Origin: Allorhizobium paknamense
Lineage (GTDB): Bacteria > Pseudomonadota > Alphaproteobacteria > Rhizobiales > Rhizobiaceae
Length of the DNA stretch: 64,000 nucleotides
Direction of reading: 5' to 3'
NCBI RefSeq assembly: GCF_030815125.1
Contig: NZ_JAUSWH010000008.1
Coordinates: forward strand, 156,652 to 220,651
Shown: piece by piece, positions 44,895 through 53,754 of the stretch
How positions within the stretch are numbered: position 1 is the first letter of the stretch
How the letters are laid out: each line of letters opens with the position of its first letter
Translations under genes and position numbers: made by a program
The notes under the pieces: generated by a model
The model's input: the letters and a program-made list of their open reading frames with translations, nothing else
Database searches by the model: none
What the model was told of the DNA's origin: nothing

Positions 44895-45713
44895 ATGGGG
44901 TCGGAAAAGCGTTCCCGCGAATTCTATGTTCTGGCGGCATTCTTCGGCCTGTTCGTGCTGTTTCTCTATGGGCCTTTGTCAGCGATCTTCATTCTCTCTT
45001 TCCAGGGGGAAAATGGTGGCCTGACCTTCCCTCTGAACGGGGTATCGCTGCACTGGTTTGCCAATCTGTTCGAAACGCAGGCCGTGGGCGATTTTGGCGG
45101 TTCTTTCCGCCGCTCGTTTTCGCTCGGCATTATGGTCATGGTGGTGACAGTGGTGGTTTCGCTGCTGGCGGGGCTTGCCTTTCGTCGGAAATTCGCTGGC
45201 GCCACGGCACTCTTCTATCTGTCCGTCGCCAGCCTTGTGGTGCCGTCCATCATCGTCTCGCTTGGTATTGGCGTTCTTTTCCAGCAGCTTGGGCTGGAAC
45301 CTTCATGGTATAGTTCGGCCTTTGGTGCGCATCTGACCTGGACGCTGCCTTTCGGCGTTCTCATCATGTTTGCCGTCTTCAATCGCTTTTCTCCGGCTTA
45401 CGAGGAGGCCGCGCGCGATCTCGGCGCCAGCGCTTGGCAGACCTTTCGCTATGTGCTGTTGCCGATGATCGCGCCGTCCCTGATCGGTGTCGGCCTGTTC
45501 GGCTTTTCGCTCTCCTATGACGAGTTTGCCCGCACGCTGATGACCGCAGGCACCTTCAACACGCTGCCTCTTGAGATCTACGGGATGACCACGAATGTGA
45601 CGACCCCGGTGCTCTATGCGCTGGGCACTGTGACGACGCTGTTCTCTTTCCTGGTGATCCTGGCAACGCTGTTCATCATTCGCCGCATCAATGGCCAGCG
45701 GCGCGGGGCTTGA
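44895..45713 (+). CDS. PotC-type ABC permease
   Basis: 272-residue permease, partner of the preceding gene. Hydrophobic stretches such as YVLAAFFGLFVLFLYGPLSAIFIL and SLASLVVPSIIVSLGIGVLF-like segments are present, with the EAA loop YEEAARDLGASAWQTFRYVLLP. Start at MGSEKRSREF; the upstream gene ends one base before. It is followed after 7 bases by the racemase gene, so importer and enzyme share a transcript. Confidence 0.9.
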   Translation: MGSEKRSREFYVLAAFFGLFVLFLYGPLSAIFILSFQGENGGLTFPLNGVSLHWFANLFETQAVGDFGGSFRRSFSLGIMVMVVTVVVSLLAGLAFRRKFAGATALFYLSVASLVVPSIIVSLGIGVLFQQLGLEPSWYSSAFGAHLTWTLPFGVLIMFAVFNRFSPAYEEAARDLGASAWQTFRYVLLPMIAPSLIGVGLFGFSLSYDEFARTLMTAGTFNTLPLEIYGMTTNVTTPVLYALGTVTTLFSFLVILATLFIIRRINGQRRGA

Positions 45714-45720
45714 TCTGTTC

Positions 45721-46461
45721 ATGCGCATTCTTCTGATCAATCCCAACACCACCGAAAGCATGACCATGACGGCTGCGAAAGCAGCAAGGGAGGTTGCGGC
45801 GACGGGAACCGAGGTGCTGGCGAGGACATCCCGCATGGGGCCTGTGTCCATCGAGGGCTATTATGATGAGGCGCTGGCCGTGCCGGGTCTGCTGCAGGAA
45901 CTGGCCGTGGGGCAGAAGGAGGGGGCTGAGGCGGCGATCATCGCGTGCTTCGACGATACGGGACTGGATGCGGCCCGGGCGCTGGCAACCATACCCGTCA
46001 TCGGTATTTGCGAGGCTGCCGTGGCCACGGCCTGCTTCATCGCGCAAAGGTTCACGATCGTGACGACCATGAAGCGGTCGCGTCTGCCGCTGGAGCATCT
46101 GGTGCATCGCTATGGTGCAACGGGCCGGTGCAAGGTTCGCGCGGCGGATATTCCGGTTCTATCACTGGAGGATCCGGCTTCGAACGCGCGGGATCGCTTG
46201 CGTTCGGAAATCCGGCTTGCGCTTCAGGAAGACAAGGCCGAGGCGATCATCCTCGGCTGTGCGGGCATGGCCGATCTGACCCGAGAGCTGCGGCTGGAAT
46301 TTGGCGTGCCGGTGATCGATGGTGTCGCGGCAGCGGTTAAACAGGCGGAAGCGCTCATCAGCCTTGGACTTTCGACAGCCAAAAGCAACGCTTACGCCTT
46401 GCCGGTCGAAAAGGAGTATGTCGGCCTTCTTTCAGCTTTTGCCCCCCAAGCCCTTCGGTAA
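45721..46461 (+). CDS. Asp/Glu/hydantoin racemase family protein
   Basis: 246-residue racemase-fold protein. It begins MRILLINPNTTESMT, the hallmark of hydantoin/allantoin racemases. The two catalytic cysteines are visible: Cys76 in AIIACFDDTG and Cys180 in IILGCAGMADL. It would interconvert D and L forms of 5-substituted hydantoins or allantoin, making both available to a stereospecific hydrolase. No hydantoinase or carbamoylase gene is nearby, so the downstream steps must be elsewhere. It closes the importer operon and converges with the GGDEF-EAL gene 13 bases away. Confidence 0.9.
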   Translation: MRILLINPNTTESMTMTAAKAAREVAATGTEVLARTSRMGPVSIEGYYDEALAVPGLLQELAVGQKEGAEAAIIACFDDTGLDAARALATIPVIGICEAAVATACFIAQRFTIVTTMKRSRLPLEHLVHRYGATGRCKVRAADIPVLSLEDPASNARDRLRSEIRLALQEDKAEAIILGCAGMADLTRELRLEFGVPVIDGVAAAVKQAEALISLGLSTAKSNAYALPVEKEYVGLLSAFAPQALR

Positions 46462-46474
46462 ACAGGATCGGCGG

Positions 46475-48343
46475 TTAAGCGAGGCGTTCAGCCGAGCAGG
46501 CATTGGTGCCGCGATAGGACACGGGGCCGGGGACATAGCTTCCTTCTCCCACCAGCAGGTTTGCCACTTCATGGCTGGCCATGGCCTTTGAGAAGAGATA
46601 GCCCTGCCCAATCTGGCAACCGAGCCGCCGCAGAATGGCGTGCTGTTCTTCCGTTTCGATGCCCTCGGCGGTAACCTCGTAGCCAAGGCGCGTGCACATC
46701 GACAGCAGGCTTTCCACGATGACGGAGGCGTTGCGGTCGCTCAGCAACCGTTCCGTGAAGCATTTGTCGATCTTGATGATATCGACCGGCACGGTCAGAA
46801 GATGGGTCAGCGACGCATAGCCTGTGCCAAAATCATCAAGCGCAACGCTGATGCCCGCCTGTCTCAGTTTTCGAACCTGATCGATCACATTCTGGTCGCG
46901 CTGGGTGAGATAGACTGTTTCGGTGATTTCCACCCCAACCTTATGGAATGGAATGGAGGCGCGATCCAGGATGGTTGTTATTCTATCTGGCAGCCTGCCA
47001 TCGATGAAATCGGCAGCGGAGACATTGATGCTCAACCGGCCGAAATCCAGACCTCTGTCCATCCAGTTTCTGGCATCGCGGGTCACGGCATCCAGCATGC
47101 GCGCCGTTAGATCGCGTGCCACTTGCACGTCGCTGGTGGCATCCTGGAAATGCCCTGCGGACACCATGTCGCCATTGCGCAAACGCATGCGACAGAGCGC
47201 TTCGAAACCAATGACTTTCTGGTCCGACAACCGGATCAGAGGCTGATAATAGGCGTTGATCTGATCGTCCCGTAGCGCATCCGAAACCTGCTGGATGCTG
47301 CGGTAGCGGCGGGCGATGGCAGAGCCTGAACTCGGTCCATATTCAAGATAATGGCCCCGACAGCGTTCTTTCGCTTCGTAGAGCGCGAAATCGGCGTTCT
47401 GTCGGACGTCTTCGGCAATATCGCCGTTTCGAGCAACGGCGCCGCCGATAGTGCCTGCCGGGATGATGGTCTGACCCGCGCAGAAACAGGGCGTCTTGAA
47501 GCTGTCCAGCACATGGCCCGCGTAAAAGCCGAGATCGATACAGTCCTTGCCGGTGATAATCAGGGCAAACTCATCCCCGCCAAGGCGGAAGACTGTTTCC
47601 TGGTCACTCATGGCTTGAATTCGATGTGCGACGCTGCGGATGAGATCGTCGCCAGCCTTGTGGCCGAAAGTGTCATTGACCATTTTCAGGTTGTCGAGGT
47701 CGATCAGCAGCAGGCCCCATGGGTCGGTGTGCTCGGCCTTTTCCGCGATGACTTCATTGAACCGCGCACGGTTGGGAAGGCCCGTCAGGACATCGGTATA
47801 GGCAAGCTTCCGGCGTTCTTCATTGCGCAATTCGCGTTCCAGGCCTATCGCGCAGAGGTGGACGCATGCATCCACGATGGCCTGTTCGATTTCACTCGGT
47901 CCTCGCTTGGAGCGAAAATAGAAGGCGAAAGTGCCCAGCACCTTATCCTGGGACAATATGGGGGTGGACCAGCAAGCAAGATAGCCGAGCGGCAGCGCCA
48001 GCGATTTGAAGGGTGCCCAATAGGGATGCGTTTCAATATCCTGGACGAGCACAGGTTCGGCGCGAAACGCAGCGGTGCCGCAAGAGCCTACGCCATCGCC
48101 AATCTTCAAACCGTTGATGGCGCCGGAATAATGGGGAGGAATCGAGGGGCCAGCGAGATGCAGCAGCCGGTCTTCCTCATCGAGACGCAGGACCGAACAC
48201 ACGATATCCGGGATCATCTGCTCGACTGTCCGGCACAGGTAATCGACCGTTTCGCTCAAGGACTGCCCCTTGGCGATCATTTCCAGCACCGTGTTCTGCA
48301 GACGCATCAACATGTATCGACATCGCTCCTTGATGGAACACAA
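46475..48343 (-). CDS. GAF-GGDEF-EAL cyclic-di-GMP enzyme
   Basis: 622-residue, apparently cytosolic protein. A GAF sensor domain spans about residues 15-165, a GGDEF domain about 175-335 with intact RLGGDEFAL near residue 252, and an EAL domain about 350-605. The EAL domain has GFEALCRM (near 380), INVSAADF, EITETVYL, DDFGTGYASLTHL and AEGIETEEQ. Both catalytic motifs look complete, so it could make or degrade cyclic di-GMP. The RxxD inhibitory site five residues before GGDEF is absent (SDQE instead). Ligand of the GAF domain unknown. Divergent from a PilZ gene 231 bases away. An in-frame ATG at codon 11 is an alternative start. Confidence 0.92.
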   Translation of the reverse strand: MCSIKERCRYMLMRLQNTVLEMIAKGQSLSETVDYLCRTVEQMIPDIVCSVLRLDEEDRLLHLAGPSIPPHYSGAINGLKIGDGVGSCGTAAFRAEPVLVQDIETHPYWAPFKSLALPLGYLACWSTPILSQDKVLGTFAFYFRSKRGPSEIEQAIVDACVHLCAIGLERELRNEERRKLAYTDVLTGLPNRARFNEVIAEKAEHTDPWGLLLIDLDNLKMVNDTFGHKAGDDLIRSVAHRIQAMSDQETVFRLGGDEFALIITGKDCIDLGFYAGHVLDSFKTPCFCAGQTIIPAGTIGGAVARNGDIAEDVRQNADFALYEAKERCRGHYLEYGPSSGSAIARRYRSIQQVSDALRDDQINAYYQPLIRLSDQKVIGFEALCRMRLRNGDMVSAGHFQDATSDVQVARDLTARMLDAVTRDARNWMDRGLDFGRLSINVSAADFIDGRLPDRITTILDRASIPFHKVGVEITETVYLTQRDQNVIDQVRKLRQAGISVALDDFGTGYASLTHLLTVPVDIIKIDKCFTERLLSDRNASVIVESLLSMCTRLGYEVTAEGIETEEQHAILRRLGCQIGQGYLFSKAMASHEVANLLVGEGSYVPGPVSYRGTNACSAERLA

Positions 48344-48574
48344 AATAACCCCCTGTTATTAAGGCCTTCTTACGAACTTTAGGAAAGTCTTTTCAAAAGC
48401 TCTATTTTTGAAGAGGCCTCAATAGCCTTCGACAGAAAGCTCTTTCCACGGCGAGAGAATTCGCGCCTGGCTTGCCGGTATGATCGGTGATGAATAAAAG
48501 TCTCATATGCGCACCTCGTGTAACAGGGGTGCCGAAACGCCAATCTGGGTTTTCGCAGTAGGAACACTCGGGAC

Positions 48575-48832
48575 ATGAATACGGACGAAAAGCGGATAAA
48601 ACATCGGGCCAGGACACTGAAGGCTGGGCGGATCATTTATAATCATGGAAATTCCACCATGGATTGTACTGTTCGCAATCTTTCGGAAGGTGGCGCAAAG
48701 CTTGCGGCGGACAATCTGGGTGTGGTGCCTGACCGGTTCGAGCTGCAACTTGAGGGGCAACCTCTCCATCACTGCGAAGTTCGGTGGAGAAAACTGACCG
48801 AAATCGGTGTTCGTTTTCACGATGCAAGTTGA
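48575..48832 (+). CDS. Single-domain PilZ protein
   Basis: 85-residue PilZ-domain protein, a cyclic-di-GMP receptor. The N-terminal KRIKHRARTLKAGRI gives the Arg-rich c-di-GMP-binding stretch (RxxxR: RIKHR), and DCTVRNLSEGGAKL matches the (D/N)xSxxG motif. EVRWRKLTEIGVRF is the usual last strand. It sits opposite the GGDEF-EAL gene and just before the glycosylase gene. As a lone PilZ domain it must act by binding a partner protein. Confidence 0.9.
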   Translation: MNTDEKRIKHRARTLKAGRIIYNHGNSTMDCTVRNLSEGGAKLAADNLGVVPDRFELQLEGQPLHHCEVRWRKLTEIGVRFHDAS

Positions 48833-48862
48833 TTGCACCATGTGCCTCGATTGGTCTTGCCG

Positions 48863-49408
48863 ATGATCAATTTCGAGCAGGATGCCGTTTCAGTTGCCCG
48901 CGCGCTGATAGGCGCGAAGCTTTATGTTGGCGGTTGTGGCGGCAGGATCGTTGAAACTGAAGCCTATGAACCCGACGATCCGGCGTCCCATAGTTTCCGA
49001 GGTCCGAGCCCGCGAAATGCCGCGATGTTCGGTCCGGCAGGGCATGTTTATGTGTATCGCTCCTATGGCATCCACTGGTGCCTCAACATTGTGTGTCGAC
49101 GGGGCAGTGCCGTGCTGATACGGGCCGTGGAGCCGATGCAAGGGCTGGAGATTATGAGGGCGCGGCGAGGGGTGGAGGCGGTAAGACAGCTTTGCTCCGG
49201 GCCAGGCAAGCTGGCGCAGGCCATGGGCGTTACAATTGCCTTGAATGGCTTGCCGCTGAATGAGGCGCCTTTTGCCTTTGACGCAGCGGAAGACGATGTG
49301 CCGGTGGTGGCAGGGCCGCGGATCGGTATCTCCAGGGCGATTGAACATCCGTGGCGGTTTGGCCTTCAAGGGTCCGCTTTCCTGAGCAGACCATTCCCCC
49401 GTGTTTGA
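48863..49408 (+). CDS. DNA-3-methyladenine glycosylase (AAG/Mpg family)
   Basis: 181 residues from the ATG at 48863. It excises alkylated purines in base excision repair. Family motifs: [21 protein letters not shown] with the catalytic Glu, [28 protein letters not shown], and [16 protein letters not shown] at 48833, directly after the PilZ stop, would add 10 residues and couple the two genes; neither start has a strong ribosome binding site. Human AAG-type enzymes lack a nuclease partner, and so does this one. Neighbouring PilZ and GGDEF genes suggest no functional link. Confidence 0.9.
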   Translation: MINFEQDAVSVARALIGAKLYVGGCGGRIVETEAYEPDDPASHSFRGPSPRNAAMFGPAGHVYVYRSYGIHWCLNIVCRRGSAVLIRAVEPMQGLEIMRARRGVEAVRQLCSGPGKLAQAMGVTIALNGLPLNEAPFAFDAAEDDVPVVAGPRIGISRAIEHPWRFGLQGSAFLSRPFPRV

Positions 49409-49511
49409 AAGGAACCTTTGAAGGTGCCTGCGGTTGGCTGAGGATTGTCAGATCATGGACGTCGTCCATGCTTCGCAGTCTGACTCTAAAACCGCTTAAG
49501 GGAGATCAGCC

Positions 49512-49787
49512 ATGAATACCGCCAATGCGCAGTTGGAAGGTCTTTATCTTGCCATCGCCGCAGTTAACCGGTTGCTGGTGAGGAAAGGTATCGTCTCTCG
49601 CGAAGAATTGCAGGATGCTTTGCAGGAGGCAGAGATGGCTGCCTTGAACAGTGGCAAGGATGACGGAATTTCCCATGCTCACGAACTGGCACTGGTGTTT
49701 CCCATTCGCTTGCTGATCAAGGCTCTCTCGGCGGAGCACACCGCGGATTTTCGGGAACTGGCAAGGCAAGTAGGGCGCGCGGATTGA
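49512..49787 (+). CDS. Hypothetical small helical protein (91 residues)
   Basis: 91-residue protein, not recognised. The sequence is almost all helix-forming, with LEGLYLAIAAVNRLLVRKGIVSREELQDALQEAEMAA as an amphipathic region. No Cys pairs, signal peptide or membrane segment. The upstream AAGGGAGATCAGCC is a good ribosome binding site at proper spacing. It stands alone; a hairpin at 49827-49847 follows its stop. Conserved hypothetical in rhizobia would be my guess, but that needs a search. Confidence 0.65.
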   Translation: MNTANAQLEGLYLAIAAVNRLLVRKGIVSREELQDALQEAEMAALNSGKDDGISHAHELALVFPIRLLIKALSAEHTADFRELARQVGRAD

Positions 49788-49826
49788 GCAGGAAGCGAGC
49801 AGGGATATTTTCCCTCTCATATGAAA

Positions 49827-49847
49827 ACACCGGGCAAAGCCCGGTGT
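49827..49847. terminator. Bidirectional hairpin terminator
   Basis: ACACCGGGC (49827-49835), AAA, GCCCGGTGT (49839-49847): perfect nine-base stem. On plus it follows the 91-residue gene. On minus it is followed by TTTTC and could end the tiny-protein operon, beyond the repeat element at 49862-49988. Confidence 0.7.
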
Positions 49848-49861
49848 CCTACTTTCAGAGC

Positions 49862-49988
49862 TTTTACGCATTTGCGGATGGAGAACCGCGACTGCCGCTT
49901 TTCCTGGAAATGCATCAGATCTGCGATCTAATGATTTTTTCTGAAGCATAATCTTACCGATCGTCGTTTCACTCCGGTCGGATTATGC
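49862..49988. repeat. Composite palindromic repeat element
   Basis: 49862-49913 is an inverted copy of the repeat at 40433-40488 (TTTTACGCATTTGCGG and CTTTTCCTGGAAATGC shared in reverse). 49946-49988 is a copy of the 43-base hairpin at 23522-23564 (arms GCATAATC/GATTATGC here). The element ends two bases before the stop codon of the 51-residue gene. Confidence 0.75.
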
Positions 49989-49989
49989 T

Positions 49990-50145
49990 CTAATTGCTGC
50001 CATCGTTGGGTCGGTTCTTGCGTCCCTTATCCTCGACGGTGGATGCGGTCTTGGCATCCGGGGCCTGGCCGAATTTGGTGCCGCCGAGATGGCCGCCCGC
50101 GCTTGTATATTCGGCTTTGTCCGGCTTGATGTCAGATTTGGTCAT
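49990..50145 (-). CDS. Tiny hydrophilic protein 3 (51 residues)
   Basis: 51-residue protein MTKSDIKPDKAEYTSAGGHL... ending RKNRPNDGSN. Very hydrophilic, rich in Lys, Asp, Gly and Thr, with no hydrophobic core. AAGGAACC lies upstream of the ATG. It is the last of three tandem tiny genes on this strand, 11 bases after the previous one. No family recognised; its composition resembles small stress-related, disordered proteins common in rhizobia (inference). Its stop lies at the edge of a repeat element. Confidence 0.7.
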   Translation of the reverse strand: MTKSDIKPDKAEYTSAGGHLGGTKFGQAPDAKTASTVEDKGRKNRPNDGSN

Positions 50146-50156
50146 GGCTCGGTTCC

Positions 50157-50345
50157 TTATTTGGATCTTGCATCATGGGTGTGGTGGCTATCTTTTTCGC
50201 CGCCTCCGCCGGAAACCCTGCTTGTGGCCTTGTTATCCGGAATAGCGGAAGGCTTGCGGAGATCGAGCGGGCTTTTGGCATTTTGTTCGGAAGAGCCCGG
50301 GCCACCCTGGCGGATGGTGGCTGGATGTTTGGATGAGGTTGACAT
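50157..50345 (-). CDS. Tiny hydrophilic protein 2 (62 residues)
   Basis: 62-residue, Ser/Lys/Gly/Asp-rich protein beginning MSTSSKHPATIRQGG and ending KDSHHTHDARSK. No hydrophobic segments, so probably disordered. The ATG follows AGGAGG at eight bases. It lies between two similar tiny genes on the same strand (12 bases from the first, 11 to the third). Function unknown. Confidence 0.7.
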   Translation of the reverse strand: MSTSSKHPATIRQGGPGSSEQNAKSPLDLRKPSAIPDNKATSRVSGGGGEKDSHHTHDARSK

Positions 50346-50357
50346 GTGCCGTTCCTC

Positions 50358-50540
50358 CTATCGGTCCTGCTGATAGCCTTGATGTGTTGTATTGATCTTG
50401 CTGTTGCCCTGTTGGCCCTGCTTTTCGGGGTTGTAACCCTGCTTGCTGCTTGCCTCTCGGGCAGATGCGGGATGGGACTGGTCCCCGGGTCCTTTCTGGC
50501 TTTTGCTTTCGTTGGGCACGGGCGGCGGTCTTGTGGTCAT
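50358..50540 (-). CDS. Tiny hydrophilic protein 1 (60 residues)
   Basis: 60-residue protein beginning MTTRPPPVPNESKSQ and ending NTTHQGYQQDR. Rich in Gln, Ser, Lys and Pro; disordered by appearance. The ATG has a perfect AGGAGG five bases upstream, strong support that it is a real gene. First of three tandem tiny genes. Divergent from the ABC exporter operon beginning at 50690, which leaves a short shared promoter region. Function unknown. Confidence 0.7.
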   Translation of the reverse strand: MTTRPPPVPNESKSQKGPGDQSHPASAREASSKQGYNPEKQGQQGNSKINTTHQGYQQDR

Positions 50541-50689
50541 GATGTCCTCCTGTGAACCTCACTGTGCTGTCGACCCAACAGGTCACGTCGGGGGAAGGTT
50601 CCCGGCGGCTTTGTTTTGTGATCGCGACAGCCGGGCGATTGCCCTTCGCATTTGCAGCGTTATCTTCAGCGCATGAGCGAGAGGATGAA

Positions 50690-51346
50690 ATGGTTCTGCG
50701 TCTGGAAGAAGTGACCAAGAGTTATTCCACATCGGAAGGCCCGCTGCCCGTTTTGCGGGGCGTAAGCCTGGCGCTTGAGGCAGGCAGCAGCATGGCTTTG
50801 ACAGGAGAATCCGGAAGCGGCAAAAGCACGCTGCTGCATCTCGCCGGGGGATTGGATTCGGCGGATGGCGGCAGGATCATCATTGGTGATCAGGATGCGT
50901 CGGCGCTGGATGACCGGGGGCGGGCGGCCTTGCGTCGCCATACCGTCGGGCTGATCTTTCAGCAGTTCAATCTCATTCCGTCGCTGGATGTGGCGGCCAA
51001 TCTTGCCTTTCACGCGCGTCTTGCCGGGCGGCATGATCCCTATTGGGTACGGAGCCTTGCGGCACGGCTTGGGCTTGAGCCCGTTCTCAATCGGTTTCCC
51101 GAGCAGCTGTCCGGTGGCCAGCAGCAGCGTGTGGCCATTGGCCGGACGATTGCCGCCAGACCGAAGCTGGTGCTGGCCGATGAACCCACGGGCAATCTGG
51201 ATGAAGCCACCGGTGAAACGGTCATGGATGTGCTTTTATCGCTGGTGCGGGAAAGCGGAGCGGCCTTGCTGATGGTCACCCATTCCCCACGTCTCGCCGA
51301 GCGGCTGGATCGGCGTGTGCATTTGCGTGGCGGACGGTTGGCCTGA
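50690..51346 (+). CDS. LolD-like ABC exporter ATPase
   Basis: 218-residue ATPase of the LolD/MacB class. Walker A GESGSGKSTLLHLAGG, LSGGQQQRVAIGRT, DEPTGNLDEATGE and the switch His in MVTHSPRLAE are intact. Start at MVLRLEEVTK; the long upstream frame covers the divergent promoter and is unlikely to be translated. The stop overlaps the FtsX-type permease ATG by one base (TGATG). With the permease and the secreted protein downstream, it forms a three-gene export or envelope-assembly unit. Confidence 0.9.
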   Translation: MVLRLEEVTKSYSTSEGPLPVLRGVSLALEAGSSMALTGESGSGKSTLLHLAGGLDSADGGRIIIGDQDASALDDRGRAALRRHTVGLIFQQFNLIPSLDVAANLAFHARLAGRHDPYWVRSLAARLGLEPVLNRFPEQLSGGQQQRVAIGRTIAARPKLVLADEPTGNLDEATGETVMDVLLSLVRESGAALLMVTHSPRLAERLDRRVHLRGGRLA

Positions 51347-53754
51347 TGGTACGCGTTGTCTTTTCTGCGCTGCTGTCCCATTGGCGGGCCAAACCGCTGC
51401 AACTCGCCATGCTGATGATGGGGTTGTCGCTTGCCACCGCATTGTGGTCCGGCGTTCAGGCCATCAATACAGAGGCGCGTGCTTCCTATGCGAGAGCAGC
51501 CGCGCTGTTGGGTGGATCGCAACTTTCGGAACTGGTTTCCGTGGACGGGGCCGGGATCGATCAGCAAAGCTATGTTGCCCTGCGCCGGGCAGGCGTGCCG
51601 GTCTCTCCGGTTGTGGAGGGAGATTTGCGTTTCGGCACGCTGACGCTGCGGCTGATCGGCATCGATCCCCTGAGCCTGCCGGTGGAGGCGGCACCGGCCG
51701 TGATGACGGGTGGAAACGATATAGCTGCCTTTTTGCTGCCGCCCGGCCAGTTCCTGGTGTCGCAGCGCACGGCAGATCTGTTGAAGGCAGAAAAAACCCC
51801 GCCCTTGCGGATCGCGGAAAACGCCCCCTATGCCACGGCCTTCGCCGATATCGGCCTCGCCCAGCGCCTTCTTGGAAAGGAAGGGCGGATAGACAGGATG
51901 ATCCTTGCTCCAAGTTCGCGGATGGATCAGGCAAAGCTTGATGCTATCTTCCCGGGATTGAGATTGAAACAGCCCGATAGCCAGGGCGACATTGCCCGCC
52001 TCACTGACAGTTTTCATCTCAACCTGACGGCTTTCGGTCTTCTATCGTTCATCGTTGGCTTGTTTATTGTCTACGCTACCATTCGTCTGGCCTTTGAACA
52101 GCGCCGAGGTGTCTTTCGCACGCTCCGCTCCCTTGGGCTATCCGCCCGGCTGCTGGTGGCGTTCCTGCTGGCGGAACTCTTGCTGCTGGCTCTGGTTGCC
52201 GGGCTGATCGGTGTTGTTCTCGGCTATGTCATCGCTTCCGTTCTGCTGCCGGATGTATCCGTGACATTGCGCGGTCTCTATGGCGCGGATGTGCCGGGTA
52301 GCCTTAGTTTTCGCCCGGGCTGGTGGGGCGCAGCGATCGGCATTGCCGTTTGTGGGACGTTTCTGTCTGCCGGGCAGAGCCTGTGGCAGGTTTTGCGCAT
52401 GCCGTTGCTGGCCTCCGCCCAGCCGCGCGCCTGGGCAATGGCATCGCGTGCAGGCTGGCGCTGGCAGGCGCTTTCGGCACTTGCCCTGTTTGGGCTGACG
52501 GGCCTGCTGCTCCTCTTCGGCCAAGGCCTGATTGTCGGGTTTGCCACCCTCGGCAGTTTGCTTCTGGGGTCTGCACTGCTTTTGCCGGTCATTCTCAGGC
52601 CGCTTCTGGCGCTCTGCGAGCGCTGGGTTACAGGTCCAGTCAGCCAATGGTTCTTTGCCGATACACGCCAGCAATTGCCGGGATTGTCGCTGGCGTTGAT
52701 GGCGCTGCTTCTGGCGCTGGCCGCCAATATCGGCGTTGGGACCATGGTCTCCAGCTTCCGTTTGACCTTCGTGGGATGGCTAGACCAGCGCCTTGTGGCG
52801 GAGCTTTATGTCACGGCGCGCAATGAGGAAGAGGCCGCCGTGCTGAGAGCCTGGCTGCCGCAGCATGTGGATGCCGTTCTGCCCATCTGGACGGCGGATG
52901 CCTCGGTGAACGGCAAGGCCGTTGCCATTCACGGCGTGGTGGATCATGCGACCTATCGTGACCACTGGCCGATCATTAGCGGAGAGCCCTCCCTGTGGGA
53001 CCGCCTTGCAAAGGGGCAAGGCGTGCTGATTAACGAGCAGATGGCGAGGCGTGAAGCGCTTTCACCCGGCGATGGTCTTGACCTGCCCGGCCCCTGGCAA
53101 ACCCGGGTTCTGGGTATTTATTCCGATTACGGCAATCCCCGCGAGGAGATCATGATTGCTCAGCCGGAACTTGAAAAGCGGTTCAAAGAGGTCTCGAAAT
53201 TGCGGTATGGCCTTAGGCTTGCTCCGGAACGGGTTGAAGGCGTGCGCGATGAGATCATCACCCGCTTTGGCCTGCCAACCGGCAATGTTGTCGATCAGTC
53301 CTCGATCAAGCGGCGCTCGCTGGAGATTTTCGAGAAGACGTTCACCGTCACGGCCGCACTCAACGTGTTGACCCTCGGCGTAGCTGGGCTTGCGCTTTTT
53401 GCCAGTCTGGCGACGCTTTCCGGCATGCGTCTGACTCAGCTTGCGCCCGTCTGGGCGCTGGGGCTAACGCGGCGTAATCTGGTGTGGCTGGAGCTTTGGC
53501 GTACACTTGGTCTTGCGGCGTTGACCATGCTGCTTGCCCTTCCGGTCGGGCTTGGTCTGGCCTGGGTCCTGTTGGCTGTTGTCAATGTCGAGGCATTTGG
53601 GTGGCGGCTGCCGATCTATCTCTTTCCCATGGATTGGCTGCGGCTTGCCGCGTTGTCGCTTTTGGCGGCGCTGGTTGCTGTACTTGTTCCGCTTCGCTGG
53701 CTCAGCCGCCGCAAGCCGGCCGATCTTTTGAGAGTGTTCGCCAATGAGAGATAA
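51346..53754 (+). CDS. Large FtsX/LolE-type ABC permease
   Basis: 802-residue permease. An N-terminal membrane segment and a periplasmic domain (about 40-220) precede a first FtsX core (NLTAFGLLSFIVGLFIVYATIRLAFEQRRGVFRTLRSLGLS region). Another FtsX core closes the protein (FEKTFTVTAALNVLTLGVAGLALFASL, then LPIYLFPMDWLRLAALSLLAALVAVLVPLRWLSRR). Around ten membrane segments are expected. Such double-FtsX permeases extract or move envelope lipids or lipoproteins. Overlaps the next gene by 11 bases. Confidence 0.87.
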   Translation: MVRVVFSALLSHWRAKPLQLAMLMMGLSLATALWSGVQAINTEARASYARAAALLGGSQLSELVSVDGAGIDQQSYVALRRAGVPVSPVVEGDLRFGTLTLRLIGIDPLSLPVEAAPAVMTGGNDIAAFLLPPGQFLVSQRTADLLKAEKTPPLRIAENAPYATAFADIGLAQRLLGKEGRIDRMILAPSSRMDQAKLDAIFPGLRLKQPDSQGDIARLTDSFHLNLTAFGLLSFIVGLFIVYATIRLAFEQRRGVFRTLRSLGLSARLLVAFLLAELLLLALVAGLIGVVLGYVIASVLLPDVSVTLRGLYGADVPGSLSFRPGWWGAAIGIAVCGTFLSAGQSLWQVLRMPLLASAQPRAWAMASRAGWRWQALSALALFGLTGLLLLFGQGLIVGFATLGSLLLGSALLLPVILRPLLALCERWVTGPVSQWFFADTRQQLPGLSLALMALLLALAANIGVGTMVSSFRLTFVGWLDQRLVAELYVTARNEEEAAVLRAWLPQHVDAVLPIWTADASVNGKAVAIHGVVDHATYRDHWPIISGEPSLWDRLAKGQGVLINEQMARREALSPGDGLDLPGPWQTRVLGIYSDYGNPREEIMIAQPELEKRFKEVSKLRYGLRLAPERVEGVRDEIITRFGLPTGNVVDQSSIKRRSLEIFEKTFTVTAALNVLTLGVAGLALFASLATLSGMRLTQLAPVWALGLTRRNLVWLELWRTLGLAALTMLLALPVGLGLAWVLLAVVNVEAFGWRLPIYLFPMDWLRLAALSLLAALVAVLVPLRWLSRRKPADLLRVFANER

